From the NCBI RefSeq assembly GCF_009729545.1, contig NZ_WFIY01000004.1, positions 1,090,001-1,154,000 of the forward strand: 64,000 bases of DNA. Reading direction: 5' to 3'. Below the pieces are notes generated by a model, which was given only the letters and a program-made list of their open reading frames with translations, ran no database searches and was not told the origin of the DNA. The stretch is from Acidianus infernus (GTDB lineage: Archaea; Thermoproteota; Thermoprotei_A; Sulfolobales; Sulfolobaceae). A program made the translations under genes and the position numbers. Below are positions 46,676 through 55,542 of the stretch, in pieces (position 1 is the stretch's first letter; each line of letters starts with the position of its first letter).

Positions 46676-46815
46676 GGAAAAATCCCTATCGTATATTATA
46701 CTCGATAGTAAAAGGATTCAAATCCTCTACAGAACTCTTTGCTAAATTTACAACCAGCCGTTTTACCTAACTGGCTTGCCCTCATAGTAGCAGATGCTCT
46801 GAGTCCTCCCATTCA
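46676..46815 (-). pseudogene. C-terminal remnant of an imidazolonepropionase/prolidase-like amidohydrolase
   Basis: On the minus strand, ASATMRASQLGKTAG is followed, after a deletion and shift, by SSVEDLNPFTIEYNIR and a TAG at 46686-46688. This matches SATSIAGECLGINAGK...SAEDLNPFNVKYTIRKGR of the protein at 23009-24217. The rest of 46554-47236 shows no intact gene; a plus-strand open stretch ending at 47148 (GFIENEEYSLLKDEADRKG) is not recognised. Confidence 0.6.
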
Positions 46816-47243
46816 TGTTAAGGATCGTAATAACATTACGGTATGAATAACACTACCTACTATCAACCTTGGTCGCACTTTGAAAATTAAGCGTCTAAGA
46901 TGAGAGCGACTTAACTAACTTCTCTGCCCATAGCTTCACGTTAAATTCCCACATACAAATGCTCGTAAGTTATAGAGACAGTCATACTTTTCGTTTGCTT
47001 ATGCGCTCATCATTTTCTCAGCAAATTTTTATGTTACGCCGACGTAATACTGGGATTTATTGAGAATGAAGAGTATTCTCTACTTAAGGACGAAGCAGAT
47101 AGGAAGGGATTAGTTTTGGCGGGAAAGGACGTAATAGGTAGGATCTAATATCGCGATAACTTTAGTGTAATACACAAGGGCTTAGTTTAATAGGGATTCC
47201 TAGTAATGAGTTGAAGATTAACGAAGTTGAATTCCTAGTAAAA

Positions 47244-47252
47244 TTTTTAAAG
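47244..47252 (+). promoter_or_regulatory. TATA box for the second vapBC pair
   Basis: tttttaaag is centred about 25 bases before the ATG at 47273 and supports that start over the GTG at 47252. Confidence 0.5.
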
Positions 47253-47272
47253 TGGGAATACAAAATAAATTC

Positions 47273-47506
47273 ATGGGATACATAGTTACAATGGATGAAA
47301 AAGGGAGGATAGTGATACCAAAGGAAATTAGAGATGAATTAAACTTAAAAGAAGGTAGTAAAGTTGAAGTAGAGCTGGAGAAAGATGGAAGAATTATAAT
47401 TAAAGTCAAGAAATTAACCGTGGACGATATTTACGGAATAGCTGGAAAGGAAAGCGTTAAAATTGAGGAAATAGAGGAGGCCTTAGGTTTTGAAGATAAT
47501 GATTGA
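47273..47506 (+). CDS. vapB: VapB-type antitoxin, AbrB/SpoVT fold
   Basis: The sequence YIVTMDEKGRIVIPKEIRDE and LKEGSKVEVELEKDGRIIIK form the AbrB-type DNA-binding domain. The C-terminus (LTVDDIYGIAGKESVKIEEIEEAL) is the partner-binding tail. With the ATG at 47273 the protein has 77 aa. The vapC start lies within the last codons. Confidence 0.85.
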   Translation: MGYIVTMDEKGRIVIPKEIRDELNLKEGSKVEVELEKDGRIIIKVKKLTVDDIYGIAGKESVKIEEIEEALGFEDND

Positions 47507-47885
47507 TTCAAACGTGTTTATTTACGTACTTTTCTCTGACCCTTTATACGGCGAAAGAGCAAAGGAATTACTGAGAACTGCTGAGGGAGGAGAAGTTTAT
47601 TCTTCTACGCTGGTCATTTCTCAAGTTTTGGCCCATTTAGAGAGGAGAAAAAAGGTTGAAGCGATTCCAATATTTATTGACTATCTAAAACAATCTGGAA
47701 TTAAAATTATAGAAACCACATGGGAAGATTTTATTAACGCAATAAGGACTTTACAGTCTTCCAAATTAAGTTATAAACTTTGGGATGACACAATAATCTT
47801 TAGTCAAATGAAAAGGCTTGGAATAGACGTTATTTACTCTAACGATAAAGATTTCGACCTATTCCCTATTAAGAGAGAATTCTAG
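47499..47885 (+). CDS. vapC: VapC-type toxin, PIN-domain RNase
   Basis: It opens MIDSNVFIYVLFSDPLYGERA with the first catalytic Asp at residue 3. The conserved acidic residues continue with Asp-Asp in KLWDDTIIFSQM and Asp in YSNDKDFDLF. ATG 47499 overlaps vapB by eight bases; a TTG at 47490 is an alternative. About 128 aa, normal for the family. The bases 47886-48019 contain nothing recognisable. Confidence 0.85.
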   Translation: MIDSNVFIYVLFSDPLYGERAKELLRTAEGGEVYSSTLVISQVLAHLERRKKVEAIPIFIDYLKQSGIKIIETTWEDFINAIRTLQSSKLSYKLWDDTIIFSQMKRLGIDVIYSNDKDFDLFPIKREF

Positions 47886-48019
47886 TTTAAATGAAACTTC
47901 AAATTGAGGATAGTGTAGGCGTACTTTAGTAATAGTATTTCATAAGCAATCGGGGTAATTATATGAACGTACTTTTTCATATTTAAAAAGGAATCTAGTT
48001 TAAAAAACTTTTAATTAAA

Positions 48020-48031
48020 TCTATACATAGA
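48020..48031. promoter_or_regulatory. Palindromic operator candidate TCTATACATAGA
   Basis: A perfect 4-bp inverted repeat TCTA/TAGA around TACA, 67 bases before the carboxypeptidase start. It resembles the sites before the APC and MFS genes. Confidence 0.4.
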
Positions 48032-48097
48032 AATTTTTGTTATTTAGTAACATAAGTAGTCTTAGCACTTTATTAACCATGGTTTTAAATTCATTAT

Positions 48098-49282
48098 ATG
48101 GATATAGAAAAGTTAAAGAAAGACGTACTCGAGATAGAGGATAAGATAATTGAAATTAGGAGAAAGATACACGAGTATCCAGAACTTTCTTACAAGGAAT
48201 ATAATACGGCAAAACTAGTTGCAGAAACTCTGAAGAGCTTGGGTATAGAAGTTAAAGTAGGCGTAGGTTTACCTACTGCAGTGGTGGGAATATTAAAGAC
48301 TTCTAAACCAGGAAAAGTAGTGGCGTTAAGGGCTGACATGGACGCATTACCGGTAGAAGAAATGACTGATTTACCTTTTAAATCAAAGGTTAAAGGAGTA
48401 ATGCATGCTTGTGGCCATGATACTCACGTAGCAATGCTATTGGGAGGGGCAATGTTGTTAGCTAAAAATATTAATATGCTATCTGGAGAAGTTAGGTTCA
48501 TTTTTCAACCTGCTGAAGAGGACGGAGGCTTAGGAGGAGCAAAGCCTATGATTGATGCAGGTGTAATGGATGGAGTAGATTACGTTTTTGGTTTGCATAT
48601 TTCTTCTGCATATCCTGCAGGAGTTTTCGCAACAAGGAAAGGACCTTTAATGGCAACTCCTGACGCGTTTAAAATCATTGTTCACGGCAAAGGAGGTCAC
48701 GGATCTGCACCCCATGAGACTATAGACCCCATATATATTTCTTTGCTGATAGCTAATGCAATATATGGAATAACTGCAAGACAAATAGACCCGGTACAAC
48801 CTTTTATCATTTCAATAACTTCGATTCATTCAGGGACTAAGGATAATATAATTCCTGACGATGCAATAATGGAAGGAACAATAAGGAGCTTGGATGAAAA
48901 CGTGAGGAAAAAAGCTTTAGATTACATGGAAAGAATAGTATCTTCAATTTGCAGTATTTATGGAGCAGAATGCAGAGTTGAGTTTATGAAGGACGTTTAT
49001 CCCATCACTGTTAACGATCCAGAAACAACAGAGGAAGTAATGAAGATACTTGGCAATATATCAAAAGTGGAAGAGACTCAGCCTATTTTAGGAGCAGAAG
49101 ATTTCTCAAGGTTTTTACAGAAGGCTAAGGGAACTTACTTCTTCCTAGGTACTAGGAACGAAAAGTTAGGATGCATTTATCCTAATCACAGTTCAAAGTT
49201 CTGCGTAGATGAAAGTGTTCTGAAGTTAGGTGCATTAGCTCATGCAGCTTTAGCTATCGAATTTACAAATAAGAAAGAATAA
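48098..49282 (+). CDS. M20D amidohydrolase/carboxypeptidase (CpsA-like)
   Basis: Cytoplasmic metallopeptidase of 394 aa related to Sulfolobus carboxypeptidase CpsA and bacterial N-acyl-amino-acid amidohydrolases (AmaA/HipO). Metal-binding residues are in MHACGHDTH (Cys and His), FQPAEEDGG (catalytic Glu pair), GLHISS and the C-terminal NHSSKF. The dimerisation domain lies at about 180-300 (HGKGGHGSAPHETIDP). Neighbours are a cytosine-deaminase-like enzyme and an MFS carrier on the other strand. It probably releases amino acids from short peptides or acyl derivatives. Confidence 0.87.
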   Translation: MDIEKLKKDVLEIEDKIIEIRRKIHEYPELSYKEYNTAKLVAETLKSLGIEVKVGVGLPTAVVGILKTSKPGKVVALRADMDALPVEEMTDLPFKSKVKGVMHACGHDTHVAMLLGGAMLLAKNINMLSGEVRFIFQPAEEDGGLGGAKPMIDAGVMDGVDYVFGLHISSAYPAGVFATRKGPLMATPDAFKIIVHGKGGHGSAPHETIDPIYISLLIANAIYGITARQIDPVQPFIISITSIHSGTKDNIIPDDAIMEGTIRSLDENVRKKALDYMERIVSSICSIYGAECRVEFMKDVYPITVNDPETTEEVMKILGNISKVEETQPILGAEDFSRFLQKAKGTYFFLGTRNEKLGCIYPNHSSKFCVDESVLKLGALAHAALAIEFTNKKE

Positions 49283-49306
49283 GAGAGTGAAAATATAACT
49301 GTGTAG

Positions 49307-50539
49307 TCAAGGTTTCCTTTTTACTTCTTCCCATTTTCCATTAAATAATATATATTTTCCATCCTTTGCTATTATTTTTCCTTTCCTAATAACAAACTTG
49401 GGAGGTTCCATAAAACGTAATAGATCTATTACATCGTCTGCGTTAGTTATTAGGAGGTTAGCTTCATTACCTTCTTTTATTCCGTAATTTTTAACTCTCC
49501 AAGCCTTTGCTGAATTAAAAGTAATTAAATTAATTGAATTTAATAGCTCTTCTCCCTCCGTTAACTGATCCATGTGAATTGCCATAAATAATACTTGTAA
49601 CATATTGCCCGTCCCTAAAGGATACCATGGATCCATTATACAATCATGACCTAATGCTACATTAACGTTAAATTTCATCATTTCCTTTATTGGAGCATTG
49701 CCTCTCCTCTTTGGATAACCTTCTAATCTGCCTTGAAGTACTGCGTTTATTAAAGGATTTGGAACTACGGTAATTCCTGCCCTCGAAACTGTAGGTAATA
49801 TTCTAAATCTATAAGCAGGATCCCAGCTATGCATTGCTGTAACATGACCTGCAGTTACTCTTCCTTCCCATGAATTGTTTATAGTCTCCTTAGCTAAGAC
49901 CTCTAGGAACCTTGAATTAGGATCGTCAGTCTCATCTATATGACCGTCGACATCCTTATTATATTCTCTCGCAAGCTCGAAGGCAAACTTTATCGATTTA
50001 ACTCCGTCTTCTCTAGTAATTTCATTGTGAGGAATTAAACCTACGTTATCCGCACCTTCTTCTATTGCTCTCCTAAGTATTTCATCGTTACCTTTATCCG
50101 TATATATACCGTCCTGAGGAAATGCGGTTATTTGAATTTCAGCTATGTCTTTCATATCTTCCTTAACTTTCTTTATAACTCTAAGGAGTTTCAAAGACTT
50201 CTCAGTAACATCTACGTGTGTCCTTATCCATAAAGTGCCGTAAACTACCATTAATTTCACTGCAGTAATAGCATTCCTATATACTTCATCCTCTGTTAAT
50301 TTGCCTCTAATCTCTTGCCATATCCTTATACCTTCCCATAAAGTACCGCTATTATTCCTTACGGAAGTAAAGGCACTATCTAAATGAAAATGCATGTTAA
50401 AATACGGTGGAATTACAAGTTTATTTTCTGCATCTATTATCTCGTCACCTATGCAATTACCTATGCAAGTAATTCTTTCTCCTTCTATTTTTATATTCAC
50501 AATTCTTCCGTCGAGTAGCTTAGCGTTCTTTATAAGCAT
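49307..50539 (-). CDS. codA: Cytosine deaminase-like amidohydrolase (CodA family)
   Basis: 410 aa with the full CodA ligand set: His 50 and 52 (NMHFHLD), His 200 and Glu 203 in GHIDETDDPNSRF, His 232 in TAGHVTAMHS, and Asp 299 in LGHDCIMDPWYPLGTGNMLQ, very close to the E. coli motif. Cytosine or isocytosine deamination to uracil and ammonia is the likely reaction. The related protein at 28583-29827 deviates in the last motif. An MFS carrier gene (50569-51771) lies 29 bases upstream on the same strand and is probably in the same operon. Confidence 0.85.
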   Translation of the reverse strand: MLIKNAKLLDGRIVNIKIEGERITCIGNCIGDEIIDAENKLVIPPYFNMHFHLDSAFTSVRNNSGTLWEGIRIWQEIRGKLTEDEVYRNAITAVKLMVVYGTLWIRTHVDVTEKSLKLLRVIKKVKEDMKDIAEIQITAFPQDGIYTDKGNDEILRRAIEEGADNVGLIPHNEITREDGVKSIKFAFELAREYNKDVDGHIDETDDPNSRFLEVLAKETINNSWEGRVTAGHVTAMHSWDPAYRFRILPTVSRAGITVVPNPLINAVLQGRLEGYPKRRGNAPIKEMMKFNVNVALGHDCIMDPWYPLGTGNMLQVLFMAIHMDQLTEGEELLNSINLITFNSAKAWRVKNYGIKEGNEANLLITNADDVIDLLRFMEPPKFVIRKGKIIAKDGKYILFNGKWEEVKRKP

Positions 50540-50568
50540 ATGTAGTTTTTACAGGAGGATTTAATAAA

Positions 50569-51771
50569 TTAGTTATTAATAACAATTTTCCTCCTTGGCC
50601 AAGTTATTACGCTAACGAAGACTAATATTAACGAGAATATAACGAAACCGTCTATAGATTTAGCTAAAGCAGATATCCCGTACAAGGACGAAATTAATCC
50701 TAGAATTATGTTAGCAATACCTCCCATTAAGCCTCCCATATTATATGCAAAACCAGAAAGAAAGCCTCTCACGTTTATTGGTACAGAGTCCGCTAAAAGA
50801 AGCGGCATAACTGGCCAGAAACCAGTTGAAAAAGCAAAGCCCACTGTTCCTATAAACATTATATAAGGATTAATTAAAAAGGAGAAAATTGGGACAGAGA
50901 ATGGAATCGAAACAAATAAACCTATAACACCAGCGTAGATTAATTTTCTTTTATTAATTTTATCAGCTAATTTGCCGAAAAGGACAAAGGACCCGGCAAG
51001 AATAATATTAGCTACAAGCATTAAAGTTGCCAGGAAATATGGAGGCATTTTTGCATAATACAATGCTATAGTAGTATAATTGCCAAACACGGAAAAGTAA
51101 GAAATAAACATTCCACTCATTGCTAATGTTGCCTTTATTAGTACATCAAGGTAATCTTTATACCTTGGTTTTTCAACTTCAGTTTTCTTTATACTTTCTC
51201 CAACTTTAAGCTGTATATAAGGGAGAAGAATTAGAGGAAAGGCTCCAGTTAATAGAAATAATCTCCAGTTACTTGCCAAACTTGATAAGAAAATGAAATA
51301 AGTAACTGCAGTTAAAGCGTAACCTATTCCGTAACCTGCTTGATAAATTCCTGTGACAAAACCTCTAGCACTTACAGGGGCTTTCTCATAAGCTAATACC
51401 ATTCCTGCAGTCCATGCTGCACCCATGAATAAACCTTCTAATCCCCTGAAGACAAATAACAACAACGCATTGGGAGAAAAGGCCATTAAGCCTTGAAATA
51501 ACGCATAACCTCCTGTTCCTATTATCATTACTGGTTTTCTACCCATTAGATCGGCATATTTTCCAAATATCATTCCTCCTATAACTCTTCCTATTAGCCC
51601 TAGAGCAAATAATATAGATATATCGAGGTAATTTAGCGAGAATGCTATCTCTAAGTAGGAATAAACATAAGTAATGAGGAGTAAATCGTAAATGTTTCCT
51701 GCCCAGGAAAGCGTGGAAGCTATTGTAGCATGAATGTACTCCTTCATTAAGATAATTGCTATTTTAAGCAT
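50569..51771 (-). CDS. MFS transporter, 400 aa
   Basis: About twelve helices. It has the loop motif GKYADLMGRKPVMIIGTGGY, FRGLEGLFMGAAWTAGMVLAYEKAP and a C-terminal half ending WPRRK. It is closely related to the carrier at 39711-40892. The ATG at 51771 is the first of the frame; MKEYIHATIAS (from 51744) is a possible downstream start that aligns with the paralogue's N-terminus and is probably correct. It precedes the codA-like gene by 29 bases and may import its substrate. Confidence 0.82.
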   Translation of the reverse strand: MLKIAIILMKEYIHATIASTLSWAGNIYDLLLITYVYSYLEIAFSLNYLDISILFALGLIGRVIGGMIFGKYADLMGRKPVMIIGTGGYALFQGLMAFSPNALLLFVFRGLEGLFMGAAWTAGMVLAYEKAPVSARGFVTGIYQAGYGIGYALTAVTYFIFLSSLASNWRLFLLTGAFPLILLPYIQLKVGESIKKTEVEKPRYKDYLDVLIKATLAMSGMFISYFSVFGNYTTIALYYAKMPPYFLATLMLVANIILAGSFVLFGKLADKINKRKLIYAGVIGLFVSIPFSVPIFSFLINPYIMFIGTVGFAFSTGFWPVMPLLLADSVPINVRGFLSGFAYNMGGLMGGIANIILGLISSLYGISALAKSIDGFVIFSLILVFVSVITWPRRKIVINN

Positions 51772-51881
51772 TTTTAAACATATCCTACCTATTTATTAAA
51801 AATTATTAAGTTCTCTACGCATGACAATAGAAGATAATTAAAAAAGATTTCAAATTTTTAAATCATAAAGGAAAGTTTTGT

Positions 51882-52330
51882 TTAAACAAAGTTAATGAGA
51901 AAATCTAGAACCTTTTCAGAATCCCTTCTATATATTTCTTCATAGTTAATCCATTTTCCCTTATAATTGGCAATTATAAGTAACGATGCACTTCTTATGC
52001 CATGAATCTTACTTAATAGGAAAATTGTACCGCTCTCCATATCTACAGCATCGTCAAATTTCAAATGAATCTCTGAATAGAAATCGTCGCTCTGAAATAA
52101 AGTGCCATAATTAACTTCTAATCCTTGAGACTTGAGAAAATAATAAAGCTTGTAAGCTAATTCTAAGTCTGGAGATAGAGCAGGCATTATATCTTCTCTA
52201 ATAATCTGATATAGAGAACTCTTGTCGTGATGAGTTACTCCTATTGGAATAAAGTAACTACCTACCTTAATTTTCTCGTTTAATGAGCCTGCTGTACCGT
52301 ATCTTAGAATGAGTTTAACCCCATTACCTA
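51882..52330 (-). pseudogene. 5'-truncated purine/uridine phosphorylase
   Basis: The minus strand encodes NGVKLILRYGTAGSLNEKIKV followed by GSYFIPIGVTHHD, and later VDMESGTIFLLSKI, which match the R-x-G-T-x-G-S and E-M-E-S-x-x-L-F motifs of the PNP/UDP phosphorylase family. The N-terminal 70-80 residues with the phosphate-binding Gly loop are missing. The coding similarity ends near 52330, where a plus-strand gene fragment begins. The frame is open upstream to 52403, but that part is not phosphorylase-like. Confidence 0.7.
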
Positions 52331-52505
52331 TTAGTATTAACACTAGGCTTTTTAGCCGCACCAGTAATTTCAACCTCCGGTGCAACTGCGCTATACGGTG
52401 CAATAGTTATAGGCATGATATACTTTTTCGTAGTAAGCATTGCAGGAATAATTCATGGACTAAGGGAGATGAAAATTCTAGTTCCTATCTCAGGATTTTC
52501 TGCAG
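52325..52505 (+). pseudogene. Fragment of a membrane protein (two helices)
   Basis: The plus strand encodes GFLAAPVISTSGATALYGAIV and a second helix MIYFFVVSIAGIIHGLREMK, resembling the end of a transporter of unknown family. It has no start of its own and joins directly to the metallophosphoesterase tail that follows. Confidence 0.45.
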
Positions 52506-52666
52506 CCTGCCTTCACGGTCATATACACGAGTCAAGGGCATTTGATAAAATAGGCAAAACTATTGTATTAAATCCTGGAAGCGAGTTTAGTGAAGGAATA
52601 CTTCATGCAGCTTACGTTGTATTAGAAGATGGAAGAGTAAAGGCTCATCAATTCATTATTGGTTAA
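52506..52666 (+). pseudogene. C-terminal fragment of a calcineurin-like metallophosphoesterase
   Basis: CLHGHIHESRAFDKIGKTIV and LNPGSEFSEGILHAAYVVLE form the last metal-binding G-H-x-H motif and the closing strands of this family. The N-terminal D-x-H, G-D and G-N-H motifs are missing. In frame with the preceding membrane fragment it makes a chimeric open frame of 83 codons from 52415, which I do not regard as a real gene. Confidence 0.7.
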
Positions 52667-52671
52667 AATGA

Positions 52672-52902
52672 TCACTTTTTCTTTAATCTAATTTCCTTTT
52701 CAATTTCTAATTCTTTCTCTATTTCATTAAGGTATTCATCTATAAATTTTCCTTCGCTATCCATAATGTTAACTCTCCAAGGATCTATTATCCCTTTCCT
52801 CATTAGGAGTTTTATTTCCTTAAATATCTCTTGCGCTTTACAATTAATTTCCTTATACTCCTCAACCAAGGAAATTAACTTTTGAGTTAAATCATCTTCC
52901 AT
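52672..52902 (-). CDS. Small helical protein, 76 aa
   Basis: Unknown function. Almost entirely charged amphipathic helix with a short central DPWRVNIMDSEGKF segment, ending in a Lys/Glu-rich coiled-coil-like tail EIEKELEIEKEIRLKKK. Its stop lies five bases from the end of the phosphoesterase fragment (tail to tail). I see no motif that gives a function. Confidence 0.5.
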   Translation of the reverse strand: MEDDLTQKLISLVEEYKEINCKAQEIFKEIKLLMRKGIIDPWRVNIMDSEGKFIDEYLNEIEKELEIEKEIRLKKK

Positions 52903-53163
52903 ACTTACATTTAATCATTAAGAGTTTATAAAGATTAAACTTAGAAAATTGGTATATATTAAAATAAAATAATTACATGAGAGTAATATTGGCTAGCTAA
53001 TAGTAATATTATCTAGTGAAGAAAATTTTCTTTAGAGACGATAAAAGTTGCACCCAAATTATAGTACAACAATTTATGAAGAGGATAGCTAAAACTCTTA
53101 GGAGAGAAATTCGATTTTCTTAAATTTAAAATTAGCAAGACTTTAATCTAGTTATCAGTTAAT

Positions 53164-53265
53164 AGTAGTGTTTACCCGCGGCGTAACGGGCTTAAGGGAT
53201 CATACACCCTCTGAGGGAAACACCACTACACCTCCACCTTCGCGAGCAGTTATCAAGGTAAGAGA
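53164..53265. other. GC-rich structured intergenic segment
   Basis: agtagtgtttaccc (53164-53177) and gggaaacaccactac (53215-53229) can pair over about 13 bases with small bulges, enclosing a GC-rich loop. A second GC-rich stretch (cctccaccttcgcgagcagt) follows. In this AT-rich genome such an island suggests a structured RNA or the end of a mobile element; no other copy occurs in the window. The remainder of 52903-53453 shows no gene. Confidence 0.4.
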
Positions 53266-53453
53266 TCATTAGTACATTGTAATACTATATTTAGAAATGA
53301 TTAAAAATAACGAGTGATTTCGTAAAAGTGTTACAGTCTTATTCTCCATTCTCTAATATAATCAGAGCATTAGTTAATTTAGGCATAAAAATTAAAATCG
53401 TATATAAAATATACACTAATCAAAAAATTAATTGAATTCTATCAATCAATTAT

Positions 53454-54965
53454 TTAACTTTCATTAGTAATGAAGTCGTAATATATTAGAAAGTCTTTAA
53501 CCATAGCATATGCATCATAAGTTCCCGGTCCAGTCACATAGTTCCATCCGTAATGGGCAGGAGTAGGATTAGCACCAGTAGTTATAGGAATCCATGCTGG
53601 TAAGCCTTTTATGCACCCTTTAGGTGTAAGTATTTCTCCGCAATAAGAAATATGATAAAGTATACTATTCAGCATTCCAAGTCTTACTTCAGCAAGGCTA
53701 ACCATTGCAGCAGTCATTGGAGCTGCACCGCTAGTTCCGTACCATAAATAGAGCTGACCCTGATATATTAAAGGTAGTCCGAAACCGAATTCTGGAATAT
53801 TATATCCTCCTGCTGATACGAATGCTATGTCTGGATAAGTTCTTTGCGGTATTTTAGGAGTAAATGGTATTAAAGATGCTAGCTCATAGCATTGTATAGG
53901 AAAAGCAGTACTTATTCCTCCAGTGCTGTAATCCCATCCAGAAATGCTAACTATTCCGCCAGTTGAATTCGCCATAACAAAAATTCCTCCTACTGCAGTG
54001 ACGTAAGGGTCGCTCTCAGGATACCAAATTGTATTATATACATCTATTATGAAATTTGGTGGAGGATGATCGCTTTCAAATCCCCAATCTCCCGCAGCAG
54101 CTAAAACCGATATTCCCTCGTCAACAGCTTGTATCATTATATTATGAATCATGTATAACATTGCAGGATAATATGCGGAAAGGTAAGACTCGGGTAATGC
54201 AACAGATATTGAAATTACATCAGGATCTATATAATTTACCATGTAATATAATTCATAATAGTAGTTAAGCAAGTTTCCTACCAACGCTTGACCGCCTACG
54301 TAACCATTACTGAAAACTACGTAAATGCAAGAAGCAGGAGAAAACACTCCAGCCCATTCTGCATCTAACTCGTTTTCTCCAGATTGGCCACTACTTGTTA
54401 TATTACCCAAATAGACCACGTTAAGTCCTCCCGTTCTAGGAACTATGTAAAACTGATTCCAAAAGACATAAATGTCACTCTCATTAATGAAGCTCTCAGG
54501 AACGCCTTCAATGGCTACTTTCTCTCCTTTCCCAGTGTAGCCTTGAGAATATAATTCCGTGAAATTAAAGTATTGAGCAATTGTTGAAGGAGTTACTAAA
54601 ACTGAAGATACTAATGAAGGACCTTGTAAATCGACCTTCCAAGTCTCTTTAATTATGGGATAGACTTTAGGGTCTACACTGTATATCCCTACGATTCCCA
54701 GAACGTATTTACCTATATTATAAGGTAATGAAGGTGTAACATTATTACTAAAATAATAGAACGGACCTACATTAGCTATGCCTAATAATCCATACCAATA
54801 GATATTTTTATAAGGATAGTAATACACGTTAAGTTCAGTATTAAACGCTTTTTCTATTTCTCCTACTGTACCGTTAAAGGTTAATATTAGACCGTAACAG
54901 CCCGTGAACTTTATTCCGAAGGATTTTAAATAGTCGAACATTGGTAAATATGAGGCATATCTAGA
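53454..54965 (-). CDS. Sedolisin (S53) acid protease, 5'-truncated
   Basis: Extracellular pepstatin-insensitive acid protease of the kumamolisin/sedolisin family. Numbered from the first ATG (54941): catalytic Glu 189 and Asp 193 (ENELDAEW), oxyanion Asp 285 (AAAGDWG) and nucleophile Ser 404 (YGTSGAAP) are all present. The pro-domain (TFNGTVGEIEKAFNTELNVY) is only partial. The frame runs on upstream of 54941 as RYASYLP until it meets the TnpB fragment at 54966, so the signal peptide and first part of the pro-domain were lost by that insertion or deletion. The protein probably can no longer be exported or folded normally. Confidence 0.8.
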   Translation of the reverse strand, partial: SRYASYLPMFDYLKSFGIKFTGCYGLILTFNGTVGEIEKAFNTELNVYYYPYKNIYWYGLLGIANVGPFYYFSNNVTPSLPYNIGKYVLGIVGIYSVDPKVYPIIKETWKVDLQGPSLVSSVLVTPSTIAQYFNFTELYSQGYTGKGEKVAIEGVPESFINESDIYVFWNQFYIVPRTGGLNVVYLGNITSSGQSGENELDAEWAGVFSPASCIYVVFSNGYVGGQALVGNLLNYYYELYYMVNYIDPDVISISVALPESYLSAYYPAMLYMIHNIMIQAVDEGISVLAAAGDWGFESDHPPPNFIIDVYNTIWYPESDPYVTAVGGIFVMANSTGGIVSISGWDYSTGGISTAFPIQCYELASLIPFTPKIPQRTYPDIAFVSAGGYNIPEFGFGLPLIYQGQLYLWYGTSGAAPMTAAMVSLAEVRLGMLNSILYHISYCGEILTPKGCIKGLPAWIPITTGANPTPAHYGWNYVTGPGTYDAYAMVKDFLIYYDFITNES

Positions 54966-54966
54966 A

Positions 54967-55486
<520 letters not shown>

Positions 55487-55542
55487 TGCAAAATAGGCAC
55501 TGACTAATTAGAGGAAAAGAATAAGAAACCCATCTACGTTCT

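Noticed and set aside
52415..52666. An 83-codon plus-strand gene
   Set aside because: It is a chance fusion of a membrane-protein fragment and the tail of a metallophosphoesterase; neither domain is complete.
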